Assembly: GCA_905234985.1 (NCBI GenBank)
Contig: CAJOJQ010000001.1
Span: forward strand, 62,001-126,000
Source of the DNA: an uncultured Christensenellaceae bacterium
Lineage (GTDB): Bacteria > Bacillota > Clostridia > Christensenellales > Aristaeellaceae
DNA length: 64,000 bases
Direction of reading: 5' to 3'
Notes under the pieces: model-generated
What the model saw: only the letters and a program-made list of their open reading frames with translations
The model's database searches: none
Told to the model about the DNA's origin: nothing
In this document: positions 24,147 to 32,744 of the stretch, piece after piece
How positions within the stretch are numbered: position 1 is the first letter of the stretch
How the letters are laid out: every line of letters starts with the position of its first letter
Program-made: the position numbers and the translations under genes

Positions 24147-26354
24147 TCAATCCTTGTCTGTCAGTGTGAAAAAAGCTGTGTTTTCCGTTGTGCTGTCCAG
24201 CCCGATCCACACCTGGAAGTCCCCCGGTTCGCTTTCCATGCGGCGGCTGATCGTCCAGAAGCGGAGCATGGGTTCCGTAATGGCAAAAACGACTTCCTTT
24301 TCTTCTCCGGGCCGGAGCGTGATTCGCCGGAAGCCCTTTAGTTCTTTGACCGGGCGCACGCGGCTGCCCACCAAATCCCGGATATAGAGCTGCAAAACGG
24401 CGGTCCCGGCCCGTTTTCCGGTATTGGTCAGGGTGACGGCGGCGGTGAGTTCGCCTGTTTTGGACAGGGTTTCACTGCTCAATCGAATTTCCGATACCCG
24501 GAAATCCGTATAGGTCAGGCCATAACCGAAGGAGTACAGGGCTTCGTTGGGGCAGTCCAGATAATGGGACGTAAAGCTGCCGATCCCCTCCCTGGGCCGG
24601 GGCCGTCCGGTCATGTACTGGTCGTAATGCAGCGGCTCCTGGCCCACGTGGCGGGGGAAGCTCATGGGCAGCTTGCCGGAAGGCGCTTCCTTGCCCGTGA
24701 GTACGTCCATCACGCCGTGGCCGCCCTCGGTGCCGGGGAGCCAGCAGATCATAAGGGCGTTCGACGCTTCGCTTTCCGCCTGCAGGGTCAAAGGCCGTCC
24801 GCAGAAAATCAGCGTCGTCAAGCGTTTGCACAGGGGCCGCAGGGCGTCCAGCAGCCGCTTTTGGGGCGCGGGCAAGCCGATATCCACCTTACTGGCGCTT
24901 TCGCCGGTTTGGAGACGATGCTCGCCCAAGCAAAGCACCACCGCATCCGCCCAGGCCGCCGCTTCCTTGGCTTCCGAAAGCAGGCGGGCGTTTTCCTGTT
25001 CCCAGTCCGGATGGGCAATCACTTCGATGGAAGTAAATGTTTTGTCCGCCAGCATCATACAGCCGGGGACACAGCGCGGCTCGACATCCTGCCCGAACGC
25101 TTCCTTCGCCGCCTGCCAGAGGGTAACGGTGTTCTCCGGATCAGCCGAAATAGCCCAGGCGCTCCGCAATTCCTTTTCATCGGCGTAGGGGCCGATGAAA
25201 GCGATTTTTCCGCCTTTCAGGGGAAGGGTTTCCTTTTCGTTTTTGAGCAGCACCAGGGATTCCGCCGCGGCCTTCCGGGCCAGTGCCCGATGCTCCGCAG
25301 CGCCTAACACGGCCTTCGCTTTTTCCGGGTCCGCGCCGTGGAAGGGGTCTTCAAACAGGCCCAGTTCGTTTTTCAGCCGCAGCACCCGCAGCACCGCCGC
25401 ATCCAGCATATCGAGGGAGACCTTTCCTTCCTCCACCAGCGCCTGCAAATGCTTTTCGTAGCAGCCGGAACACATGTCGATATCAATGCCCGCCCGCATA
25501 GCCAGCAGGGCGGCTTCTTTTTCGTCCTTGGCGATCCCGTGAGGCACCAGTTCCCCCACGGCGTTCCAGTCGGAAATCACAACCCCGTCAAAGCCCATTT
25601 CCTGCCGCAGCACCGTCTGCATGAGCCAGGGATTGGCGGAACTGGGCACGCCGTCCCAGGTGTTGAAGGAGGACATGACCAAGCGCGCCCCCGCTTCCAC
25701 CCCGCACTGATAGGCGGACAAATACTGCTCCCGCAGGGTATGCTCGGAAAGCTCTGTGTTTTGGTAATCTCGCCCCGCTTCCGCCGCACCGTAGGCGGCG
25801 AAGTGCTTCACGCAGGCGGCCACGGAATTCCCTTCTGTAAGGGTCTTCCCCTGGTAGCCCCGGGTCATGGCGGCGGCCATGCGGCCGTTCAGGTATTTGT
25901 CCTCCCCCGTAGATTCCATCACCCGGCCCCAGCGGGCGTCCCGGGAAAGGTCGGCCATGGGGGAAAAGGTGACGTGAATGCCGTCGGCGGCGGCTTCCCG
26001 GGCCTGCACAGCAGCGGCCCGCTCCGTCAGTTCCGGGTCGAAGGAAGCGCCCTGGCCCAAGGGGCAGGGAAACACGGTTTTGTGGCCGTGGATCACGTCA
26101 AGCATCATAAGCAGGGGGATATGATGGGGATGGTTTTCCATGTATTGCCGCTGCAGCCGATTCAGCTTTTCCGCGCCCCATATGCCCAATGTGCTGCCCG
26201 CTAAGCGCAGGGTGCGGGCCTTGGCCGTATCATTCAGCAGGCCGGTCACCGCCGCGCCGCTTTCATAGGCCACGCCGGGCAGCTGCACCAGCTGCATCAC
26301 CTTTTCCTCTAAGGACAGATCGTTCAGCAGGGCGGTCAATTCCTGTTCTTTCAT
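24147..26354 (-). CDS. Glycoside hydrolase family 3 (beta-glucosidase-like, BglX type)
   Basis: 735 residues, no signal peptide, so intracellular. Domain order: the (beta/alpha)8 domain with MLDVIHGHKTVFPCPLGQGASFD (about 95-117) and nucleophile aspartate in GFDGVVISDWNAVGE (about 265-280); the alpha/beta sandwich with AAAESLVLLKNEKETLPLKGG (about 370-390) and CLGEHRLQTGESASKVD; and a C-terminal fibronectin III-like domain. It likely trims beta-glucosides or other beta-linked oligosaccharides. The start is the ATG overlapping the fdhD stop (ATGA at 26351-26354), preceded by AAAGGAAAG. Confidence 0.93.
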   Translation of the reverse strand: MKEQELTALLNDLSLEEKVMQLVQLPGVAYESGAAVTGLLNDTAKARTLRLAGSTLGIWGAEKLNRLQRQYMENHPHHIPLLMMLDVIHGHKTVFPCPLGQGASFDPELTERAAAVQAREAAADGIHVTFSPMADLSRDARWGRVMESTGEDKYLNGRMAAAMTRGYQGKTLTEGNSVAACVKHFAAYGAAEAGRDYQNTELSEHTLREQYLSAYQCGVEAGARLVMSSFNTWDGVPSSANPWLMQTVLRQEMGFDGVVISDWNAVGELVPHGIAKDEKEAALLAMRAGIDIDMCSGCYEKHLQALVEEGKVSLDMLDAAVLRVLRLKNELGLFEDPFHGADPEKAKAVLGAAEHRALARKAAAESLVLLKNEKETLPLKGGKIAFIGPYADEKELRSAWAISADPENTVTLWQAAKEAFGQDVEPRCVPGCMMLADKTFTSIEVIAHPDWEQENARLLSEAKEAAAWADAVVLCLGEHRLQTGESASKVDIGLPAPQKRLLDALRPLCKRLTTLIFCGRPLTLQAESEASNALMICWLPGTEGGHGVMDVLTGKEAPSGKLPMSFPRHVGQEPLHYDQYMTGRPRPREGIGSFTSHYLDCPNEALYSFGYGLTYTDFRVSEIRLSSETLSKTGELTAAVTLTNTGKRAGTAVLQLYIRDLVGSRVRPVKELKGFRRITLRPGEEKEVVFAITEPMLRFWTISRRMESEPGDFQVWIGLDSTTENTAFFTLTDKD

Positions 26355-27076
26355 TTGTGTTCTTTCCTTTCCGTTCCGTCTGTCCATACCAGCAGGAAAC
26401 CGTTGGGCCGGAGGGTGACCAAGGTCACGCCCGCACGTTCTGCCAGCGCGATTCCTTCATTGGTGGGATAAGTTTTGGAGGCCATGAGGGGAATGCCCGC
26501 CCGGGCCGCTTTCAGTACCATATCGGCGGGCATGCGCCCAGTGGTGAAGAGATAACACTCCGCTCGGTCAATGCTCTGAATCAAGGCATAGCCTACGGCC
26601 TTATCAATGGCGTTGTGCCTGCCGACGTCTTCCCGGCAGCACAAAAGCTCGTCCCCCCGGCCCAAATAGCAGCCGTGAACCGCGTGGGTGCGGCTGTACA
26701 GCGGTTCTTCTCCCCGCATGCGCTCCGCCGCCCGGCGCAGCCAGCTTTCTTCCCAGGGCTGGGGCGTGATGGCAGGGAATTCCTGGGGCGCGGCGGGGCC
26801 GTTTGCCAGCGTCACGTCGGCCCGCAGGCCCCCTGCCCCGATTTCAATGGAGCGAATATCCTCCCTTTGCCGCGCCCATCCTTCCGTGACCAAATGCCCC
26901 GCCGCCAGCTCCGCCAAATGCTCCGGCGTACACACCATATGCAAGGCAAAGCGGTCGTCAATATATAAATCCATCTCGTGTTCCGAGGCGATTTCCACGG
27001 GAGCCGGGGCGTTCAGGGAGGCTGCACGCATAGCGCACGGCGGCAGGCCGGTTTCCGAACAGTCAACAATACGCAT
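26351..27076 (-). CDS. fdhD: FdhD-like formate dehydrogenase sulfurtransferase, without the CxxC
   Basis: 241 residues. FdhD passes sulfur from a cysteine desulfurase to the molybdenum/tungsten bis-MGD cofactor of formate dehydrogenase. The signatures EIASEHEMDLYIDDRFALHMV (about 28-50), EDVGRHNAIDKAVG (about 155-168) and FTTGRMPADMVLKAARAGIP are present. The CxxC loop of the E. coli enzyme (C121/C124) is not seen; the only nearby cysteines are in HAVHGCYL and ELLCCRED. No formate dehydrogenase gene is in the window. The ATG at 27074-27076 follows GAGAGGG. Confidence 0.85.
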   Translation of the reverse strand: MRIVDCSETGLPPCAMRAASLNAPAPVEIASEHEMDLYIDDRFALHMVCTPEHLAELAAGHLVTEGWARQREDIRSIEIGAGGLRADVTLANGPAAPQEFPAITPQPWEESWLRRAAERMRGEEPLYSRTHAVHGCYLGRGDELLCCREDVGRHNAIDKAVGYALIQSIDRAECYLFTTGRMPADMVLKAARAGIPLMASKTYPTNEGIALAERAGVTLVTLRPNGFLLVWTDGTERKEHK

Positions 27077-27094
27077 ATTTCCCTCTCGCTGAAT

Positions 27095-27200
27095 AAAAAG
27101 TGGAAATTGAAAAGTGAAAAGTGAAAATATGAATAGACGGCGCTTGGACTTAGCGAGACATGATAGAATTCCACTTTTCACTTTCCACTTTTCACTTTTG
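27095..27200. repeat. Inverted heptamer-array element 2 (RAAAGTG family)
   Basis: Left arm 27095-27128 runs AAAAGTG-GAAATTG-AAAAGTG-AAAAGTG; right arm 27167-27199 is the reverse complement of AAAAGTG-AAAAGTG-GAAAGTG-AAAAGTG-GAATT. The centre contains CGCT/AGCG. It lies between the XRE gene and fdhD, just upstream of the fdhD ribosome site. Confidence 0.88.
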
Positions 27201-27227
27201 AATGATTCGCCAAGTTTTGACTTACCG

Positions 27228-27743
27228 TTACTTCTTCCCCAGCCCCGTCAGCGCTTCCAGAGCGCCGCCCAGCAGGCTGCCCACCAGGCTGTCCGAGTCG
27301 CTGTCCTCCTGCACTTTCTTGGTGCCCTTGAGTACGGCTTCGGCGTCTTTCCGGGCGGCGCTGGTGGCCGCGCGGTACAGCTCCAGGAATTTCTTTTCCG
27401 TCGCGGTGAGCTTCACGCTGCTGTCGGTGGACGCGGTTTTTTTCGCGGCGGTGGACGCGGCGGGTTTCTTGGCGGTGGTGGACGCGGCGGGTTTCTTCGC
27501 GGTGGACGCGGCGGGCTTTGCAGCAGTGACCAGCCCCGCCGCTTCCAGCAGGGATTTCTGGGTGACGCCGCAGATTTTGGCGATGGCCTTTAATTCCGCA
27601 GCGGTCAGATCCTTTTCGCCCCGCTCCGCTTTGCTCAGCTCGGAGGCGGACAGCCCCTCGACCATTCCGGCCAGCTTTTCCTGACTCAGGCCCTTTTTGG
27701 TGCGGGCGTCTTTGATCAGTTCCCCAACCTTCTTCTGTGCCAT
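27228..27743 (-). CDS. XRE-family helix-turn-helix protein with Lys/Ala/Pro/Ser-rich repeats
   Basis: 171 residues. Residues 4-62 are a lambda-Cro-like HTH (ARTKKGLSQEKLAGMVEGLS, then KAERGEKDLTAAELKAIAK). Residues about 75-105 are tandem KKPAAST-like repeats (STAKKPAAST, TTAKKPAAST, AAKKTAST), histone-tail-like and basic. The rest is a helical region (KLTATEKKFLELYRAATSAARKDAEAVLKG). Target unknown; the basic repeats suggest extra nucleic acid contact. It sits between two heptamer-array elements. Confidence 0.85.
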   Translation of the reverse strand: MAQKKVGELIKDARTKKGLSQEKLAGMVEGLSASELSKAERGEKDLTAAELKAIAKICGVTQKSLLEAAGLVTAAKPAASTAKKPAASTTAKKPAASTAAKKTASTDSSVKLTATEKKFLELYRAATSAARKDAEAVLKGTKKVQEDSDSDSLVGSLLGGALEALTGLGKK

Positions 27744-27774
27744 ATGAAAACGCCTCTTTCCATTTTTTCTTTCA

Positions 27775-27802
27775 TCATACCACAGGGATGGCCTGAACGC
27801 AA
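27775..27802 (-). promoter_or_regulatory. Promoter of the XRE gene
   Basis: Minus-strand TTGCGT (27797-27802), 16 bases, TATGAT (27775-27780) preceded by TGG as an extended -10. Confidence 0.7.
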
Positions 27803-27815
27803 GGACACTTTAAGT

Positions 27816-27912
27816 AAAAAAAGTGGAAAGTGAAAAGTGAAAATTAGGATAGTCAGCGCTTTGATTGACGACCATTATTGAAGACTAAATGAAATATCAC
27901 TTTTCACTTTCT
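27816..27912. repeat. Inverted heptamer-array element 3 (RAAAGTG family)
   Basis: Left arm 27816-27845 holds AAAAGTG-GAAAGTG-AAAAGTG; right arm 27894-27912 is the reverse complement of GAAAGTG-AAAAGTG. It has the same heptamer as element 2 and lies on the other side of the XRE gene, downstream of the U32 gene. Confidence 0.82.
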
Positions 27913-27958
27913 GATTAAAAAATGTTCATTCATGCCTGCATTTATGCATCATGAACGT

Positions 27959-29182
27959 CTATCCCCTGTGGTTCCGGTTGGGTCCCCGCAGGAAATCCCC
28001 TTCCGCCGCGGGCGGCGAAGGAATCAGCACCCGCTGCCCGGCGATGGACACGGTATCCATCTGTTCGCCGGTATCGCAAAGGGTGATGCTTTCCACCGGG
28101 AAGGATACGGGTCCCTGGGGGCGCAGCAGATCCAGAAAATCGCCCACGTAAAAGCGGTTTTTTACGTGCAGGGTGGCGACGCCGTCTTTCCATTCCTCCA
28201 CCCGGGCCACGTACTCCATTTCCTGGGTGAACCCCGCCGCCCCGGACGCGGGCTGGGGCGCGCCGAAGTAAAAGCCGGTGTTGAAATCCCGATGGCTGGC
28301 CTTGCGCAGTTCCCCTTCCAATTCCGGCAGCAAAGCGCGGTACGCTTCCTCGCTTTCCTTGAAAGCGTCCAGCGCCCGGCGGTAAGCCCCCACCACGGTG
28401 GCGACGTAGTATTCCGTTTTCATGCGGCCCTCGATTTTGAGGCTGGCAACGCCCGCCCGAATCAGCTCCGGCAAATGGGACAGCATGTTCAGGTCGTAAG
28501 CGGACAAAAGATAGGTTCCCCGCCCGTCTTCTTCGATGGGCCAGTATTCGCCGGGACGCTTTTTCTCCACCAGGGCGTATTCCCACCGGCAGGGCTGGGC
28601 GCAGGCGCCCCGGTTGCCACCCCGGCCCGTCAGATGGTCGGACAGCATGCACCGGCCCGAATAGCTCATGCACATGGCCCCGTGCACGAAGGCCTCGATT
28701 TCCAGGGCGGGGGGCAGACTGTCCCGCAGGGCGGCGATGCGGGAAAGGGATAATTCCCGGGCCAGCACGATCCTCTCCGCCCCGTGTTCGTAATAGAACC
28801 GGGCGGCCTCGGCGTTCAGGGTGTTGGCCTGGGTGCTGATATGCAGCTTCAAATCCGGCGCTTCCCGCCGAAGAGCTAAAAACGCACCCAAATCGCTGAC
28901 CAGGGCCGCGTCCACGCCCAGCTCTCCGGCCCGGCGGGCCGTTTCGATCAGGGCGGGCAGTTCGTCCTCATAGGGCAGGATGTTCAGGGTGAGATAGAAT
29001 TTCTTCCCCTGCGCATGCACCAATGAAAGGGCCTGATTTAGTTCTTCCCAGGTAAAATTCCCCGCGAAGGCGCGAAGGCCAAAGGCTGGCAGCGCGCCGT
29101 AGACCGCGTCCGCCCCAAAGCGCAGCGCGGCCTTCAATTGGGCCATGCCCCCGGCGGGGGCCAGCAATTCCGGTAAAGCCAT
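27959..29182 (-). CDS. Peptidase U32 family protein (TrhP-like tRNA hydroxylation type)
   Basis: 407 residues. Starts ALPELLAPAGGMAQLKAALRFGADAVY and carries the U32 signature around FVHGAMCMSYSGRCMLSDHLTG and GGNRGACAQPCRWEY, whose four cysteines (about residues 175-207) are those linked to iron-sulfur binding in this group. Characterised relatives (TrhP/YegQ-like, RlhA) use prephenate to hydroxylate tRNA or 23S rRNA rather than acting as proteases, so RNA modification is the more likely role. The start at 29180-29182 follows TGGAGG; an upstream ATG at 29224 lacks one. Confidence 0.9.
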   Translation of the reverse strand: MALPELLAPAGGMAQLKAALRFGADAVYGALPAFGLRAFAGNFTWEELNQALSLVHAQGKKFYLTLNILPYEDELPALIETARRAGELGVDAALVSDLGAFLALRREAPDLKLHISTQANTLNAEAARFYYEHGAERIVLARELSLSRIAALRDSLPPALEIEAFVHGAMCMSYSGRCMLSDHLTGRGGNRGACAQPCRWEYALVEKKRPGEYWPIEEDGRGTYLLSAYDLNMLSHLPELIRAGVASLKIEGRMKTEYYVATVVGAYRRALDAFKESEEAYRALLPELEGELRKASHRDFNTGFYFGAPQPASGAAGFTQEMEYVARVEEWKDGVATLHVKNRFYVGDFLDLLRPQGPVSFPVESITLCDTGEQMDTVSIAGQRVLIPSPPAAEGDFLRGPNRNHRG

Positions 29183-29251
29183 GCTTTCCTCCAGGTTTCT
29201 GTTTTCAAGATCATGATAAAACACGAACCCGGGAAAAGCAAGCGGGAAAAA

Positions 29252-29491
29252 TCATTGCAGGCCGAAAAAACGCAGCAGGCTTTCCCACAGGGGCCAGACG
29301 AAAACCACTTTTGTTTCGTCCTCCGGGCTTTCCCCGTCCGCTTTTGCCAACAGCAAAGCGTCCCCGTACATCGCGCCCCACCAGGCGCGGTTTCCGGCCC
29401 CCGTCCGGCGATATTCTCCCAGCGCTCTGCCCGCCGTCCCCACGGCCAGCGTGAGGGCCAGCGTTCCCGCCGCAATCCGAAGCATCCGCAC
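29252..29491 (-). CDS. Small single-pass membrane protein, unknown
   Basis: 79 residues from a GTG (29489-29491) seven bases after GGAGGG. One hydrophobic helix near the N-terminus (LRIAAGTLALTLAVGTAG, about 4-21), then a short domain with NRAWWGAMYGDALLLAKADG and an end VFVWPLWESLLRFFGLQ that may lie on the membrane. No family recognised. It is divergent from the ECF sigma gene, so could belong to that stress response. Confidence 0.55.
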   Translation of the reverse strand: MRMLRIAAGTLALTLAVGTAGRALGEYRRTGAGNRAWWGAMYGDALLLAKADGESPEDETKVVFVWPLWESLLRFFGLQ

Positions 29492-29650
29492 AGGCGATCC
29501 CTCCTTCCATGCGTCAGCATGCCCGGAAGGAGGAAAAATATACCTTTTCAAAAGAGGAGCTTCGACGGAATTTTTTTGCGCGAAAAATTTCTTCATGTTG
29601 CGTTTTCCGTGCTATGCTGTGTCTAATGGATGAAAGGGGGCGAGGCTGCC

Positions 29651-30172
29651 GTGGAAACTGTCAAGGGCCCTGACAGCAAGGAAGAAAGAATGGCGCGCAT
29701 GGTGGCCCTGTACCAGCTTCCCCTGCTTCGGCTGTGCATCCTGTATCTGCACGATGAAGAGCTGGCGAAGGACGCTGTGCAGGAAACATTCGTTAAAGCC
29801 TATCGGAATTTGGATGGGTTCCGGGCGGAAGCAAGCGAAAAGACCTGGCTGACCCGCATCGCGGTGAACACCTGCAAGAACGTGTACCGGTCAGGCTGGT
29901 TCCGGCACGTGGATCGTTCGGTAACACTTGATATGATCGCGGAAAAGTTTTCATCCGCGAACGATGAAGACAACACGCTGACAGAAGCGATCATGCGCCT
30001 TCCCCGCAAACTGCGGGAAGCCGCCCTGCTCTGCTGGCTGCAAGGAATGACTTATGAGGAAGCCGCCGCGGCCTTAGGCATATCCCGCCAGGCCGTCGGC
30101 AGCCGGTTGAACCGCGCAAGACGAAAGCTGCGCTTTGCTTTGGAAGGAAGTGAAGAACATGACCCTGCATGA
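29651..30172 (+). CDS. ECF-type RNA polymerase sigma factor
   Basis: 173 residues. Region 2 appears as YLHDEELAKDAVQETFVKAYRNLDGF (about 35-60) and TWLTRIAVNTCKNVYR, region 4 as MTYEEAAAALGISRQAVGSRLNRARRKL (about 135-162). The GTG at 29651 is chosen because GGGGG lies ten bases upstream and nothing suitable precedes the ATG at 29630. Its end overlaps the next gene by 14 bases, the standard sigma/anti-sigma coupling. Confidence 0.93.
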   Translation: METVKGPDSKEERMARMVALYQLPLLRLCILYLHDEELAKDAVQETFVKAYRNLDGFRAEASEKTWLTRIAVNTCKNVYRSGWFRHVDRSVTLDMIAEKFSSANDEDNTLTEAIMRLPRKLREAALLCWLQGMTYEEAAAALGISRQAVGSRLNRARRKLRFALEGSEEHDPA

Positions 30173-31952
30173 GGAACAGGAAAGAGTACAGAAGGCCGTG
30201 AGCAATTCTCTTTCTTTTGTGCGGGAAGATCCATGGCTCGCGCAGCGGGTTCTTGCCAAGGTGAAAGGAGAAAAACCCGTGAAAAAGAAAATATCTGCCG
30301 CGCTTGTACTCTGTATTTTGTTAGGGTTGTCCATTATCGGAACGGCTTACGCCTTATCTTCCTCTCAAGTGGCCGAGTTTTTCGGCCTGCACTGGAATCA
30401 GGAATTGGGGGAATCCCTGAAGGAAGGCAAGGTCGCCCAGATCGGCGAATCGGTGACCATCGGGGACGTGGTGTTCACCCTGGACGAAATCGTATACAAA
30501 AACCGCGCGCTGTATGGCGTGGGCACGGCCCGGCCCGTCCATGAAAACGACGTGATCATTCCCATGGATATAGCGGAGAACCCGGAATATTTCACGATCA
30601 GCGAGGAAGCGCGGACGCTTGTTGAAAAAGCCAAAACCTCCGGCGGGAAAATGCTGACGACGGATTCCATGCCGACCAAAATCGGCGTGGATGAGGGCAC
30701 CATGCTGACGCCCGGCACGATTGGATACTATGATCTCGTCAACGGCGACGGCTCCGTGACCTTCTCCTTTGAAGCGTCGGACGGATTCGCCGTCAATGAA
30801 GGCACCAGCTACCAGATTCTGATGGAAAGCTGGGTCTGGCAAATGAACGAAAACGGCGAAAAGATCGACGGGACCAGAATGCAGGGCGATTGGACGGTTT
30901 TCTGCATTCCCACCGTCCTGAACCCCTCTAACGAAAAAAACGAAACGCCCGCTGTGACCGTCATCGAACAGGATGGGTATGAGCTGGTGGTTCCCGAAGC
31001 GTACAGGCAAACGGGCACCCTCCCCGTCTATCGGGCGGTGGAGGCGGATTTCACCAAAACCGTAAACCCGGCATGGTTCAACCGTTCTGGCGCGAAGGAC
31101 GGCGCGGACGGCATGGATATTCGTTTGAAGGACGACAGGGACGTATTGTTTGCGGACCACGCCAGGCTATCCCTTTCCCCGGAAGCCCTGTACTACAAAG
31201 AATACGCGGACGACGCTTACGCCAATTCTGATTCCGGCGTGATCGTTGACATCATATGGATGCGGAAATGGGAAAACCATCGGGGAGAATTCGCCCTGGA
31301 AAAAACGGAGTTGTCCGGTCTCACGCTGGAAGAAGCCCAGACCCAGGCGGAAGAACTGATGGAGAAGTTGGGCATCGCCTGCAATCAGTATATCTGCGAC
31401 GAAGCGCTGGACATGAGCTTGGAACGCATTCAAACCATGGGCGCGATTTGGGAAAAGGCTATCGTGGACGGGGAGCTGCTGGTGGACGACGATTACCAGC
31501 CCTATGATTACAGCGCCATTCCCGCCAGCGAAGAAGGCTATTATCTCCATTATAGCCCCTTGGGTGTGGATGTGTCGGCGGCGGGCGGGCGGTACGGCGT
31601 GAGCTTCTATGTAAACAGCCGGGGCATCGTTTACGCCAATATCCGGAATCAATTCAACCGGGGCGAAATTGTCGCCACGCCGGAAAAACTAATCACGCCC
31701 GACGCGGCCATTGAAAAGCTGGCGGAGGCGCTGGGCCGTTCCCTTTCCCGGTACGACAAAGAGATCAAGGCTGTTCAGCAGGTGGCGCTGACCTATGAAG
31801 CCGTCCGCGCGGAAAACAAATCGGAGGGGATGATTTTTGTGCCGACATGGATGATCCTGTATCAGGACGCGTCCGCCGCCCGGCAAAACTATTCCTGCTA
31901 TGCCCTGCTCAACGCCATGGACGGAACGCTGATTGACGCGACCTTCCAATAA
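30159..31952 (+). CDS. Membrane anti-sigma-like protein with DUF4179-type extracellular region
   Basis: 597 residues. A short cytoplasmic N-terminus (1-43) with a Glu-rich helix, one membrane helix (KKKISAALVLCILLGLSIIGTAYAL, about 43-66) and a large outside region. The first outside domain (about 70-260; SQVAEFFGLHWNQEL) resembles DUF4179 domains of Firmicutes anti-sigma proteins; the remainder is Tyr/Asp-rich and unrecognised. It overlaps the ECF sigma gene, so it most likely holds that sigma inactive until an envelope signal appears. The ATG at 30159 follows GGAAG; the ATG at 30135 is an alternative. Confidence 0.82.
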   Translation: MTLHEEQERVQKAVSNSLSFVREDPWLAQRVLAKVKGEKPVKKKISAALVLCILLGLSIIGTAYALSSSQVAEFFGLHWNQELGESLKEGKVAQIGESVTIGDVVFTLDEIVYKNRALYGVGTARPVHENDVIIPMDIAENPEYFTISEEARTLVEKAKTSGGKMLTTDSMPTKIGVDEGTMLTPGTIGYYDLVNGDGSVTFSFEASDGFAVNEGTSYQILMESWVWQMNENGEKIDGTRMQGDWTVFCIPTVLNPSNEKNETPAVTVIEQDGYELVVPEAYRQTGTLPVYRAVEADFTKTVNPAWFNRSGAKDGADGMDIRLKDDRDVLFADHARLSLSPEALYYKEYADDAYANSDSGVIVDIIWMRKWENHRGEFALEKTELSGLTLEEAQTQAEELMEKLGIACNQYICDEALDMSLERIQTMGAIWEKAIVDGELLVDDDYQPYDYSAIPASEEGYYLHYSPLGVDVSAAGGRYGVSFYVNSRGIVYANIRNQFNRGEIVATPEKLITPDAAIEKLAEALGRSLSRYDKEIKAVQQVALTYEAVRAENKSEGMIFVPTWMILYQDASAARQNYSCYALLNAMDGTLIDATFQ

Positions 31953-31965
31953 ACTGCAAACGGCA

Positions 31966-32003
31966 AAACTCCCGCAAGGCTCATGGCCCTGCGGGAGCTT
32001 TTG
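31966..32003. terminator. Bidirectional terminator between the anti-sigma gene and livF
   Basis: AAAA-CTCCCGCA (left arm from 31969) pairs with GCGGGAG (31991-31997), followed by CTTTTGC. It ends both converging transcripts. Confidence 0.8.
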
Positions 32004-32013
32004 CTTGTCAGTA

Positions 32014-32742
32014 TCACGATCCCAAGTACGCCTTTTGCACGGCGTCGTTGTGCAGCAGTTCTTCCGCCGGGCCCTGCATGGTGATGAGACCGGTTTCCAT
32101 GACGTAGGCCCGGTTAGCGACGCGGAGGGCCATTTGGGCGTTCTGCTCCACCAGCAGGATGGTGGCCCCGCCTTCGTGCAGCTCGGTGATGATGTCGAAA
32201 ATCTGTTCCACCAGGATGGGGGCCAGGCCCATGGAGGGTTCGTCGAGCATCAGCAGCTTGGGGCGGCTCATTAGCGCCCGGGCCATGGCAAGCATCTGCT
32301 GCTCGCCGCCGGACAGGGTGCCCGCGATTTGCTTTTCGCGTTCCTTTAAGCGGGGGAAGCGCTGGAACATTTCTTCCAGGCTTCCTTCGATTTCCGTGGC
32401 GGGGCGGCTGAACGCGCCCATTTCTAAGTTTTCCTTTACGGTCATCTGCTGGAAGATGCGGCGGCCTTCGGGGCAGAGGGCCAGGCCCTGGAAAACCATT
32501 TTGCTGGCGGAAACGCCCTGGATGGGCATGCCGTTCAGCTCGATGGTTCCCTGCCGGGGCTTGAGCAGCCCGGCGATGGTGTTCAGGGTGGTGGTTTTGC
32601 CCGCGCCGTTGGCCCCGATCAGGGTGACGATCTCGTTTTCGTACACATCGAGGGAAATGCCCTTGATGGCGTGGATCGCGCCGTAGTAAACGTGAATATC
32701 GTTGACCCGAAGCAGCGGGGCCGCCTGTTGGACGTCCGTCAT
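32014..32742 (-). CDS. livF: Branched-chain amino acid ABC transporter ATPase LivF
   Basis: 242 residues. One of two ATPases of the LIV importer. Walker A GANGAGKTT (about 44-52), signature LSGGEQQMLAMARALMSRPKLLMLDEP with Walker B, and the LivF-type end YVMETGLITMQGPAEELL. The ATG at 32740-32742 lies two bases past the livG stop; its ribosome site GGAGG is the end of livG. Confidence 0.96.
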   Translation of the reverse strand: MTDVQQAAPLLRVNDIHVYYGAIHAIKGISLDVYENEIVTLIGANGAGKTTTLNTIAGLLKPRQGTIELNGMPIQGVSASKMVFQGLALCPEGRRIFQQMTVKENLEMGAFSRPATEIEGSLEEMFQRFPRLKEREKQIAGTLSGGEQQMLAMARALMSRPKLLMLDEPSMGLAPILVEQIFDIITELHEGGATILLVEQNAQMALRVANRAYVMETGLITMQGPAEELLHNDAVQKAYLGS

Positions 32743-32744
32743 GG

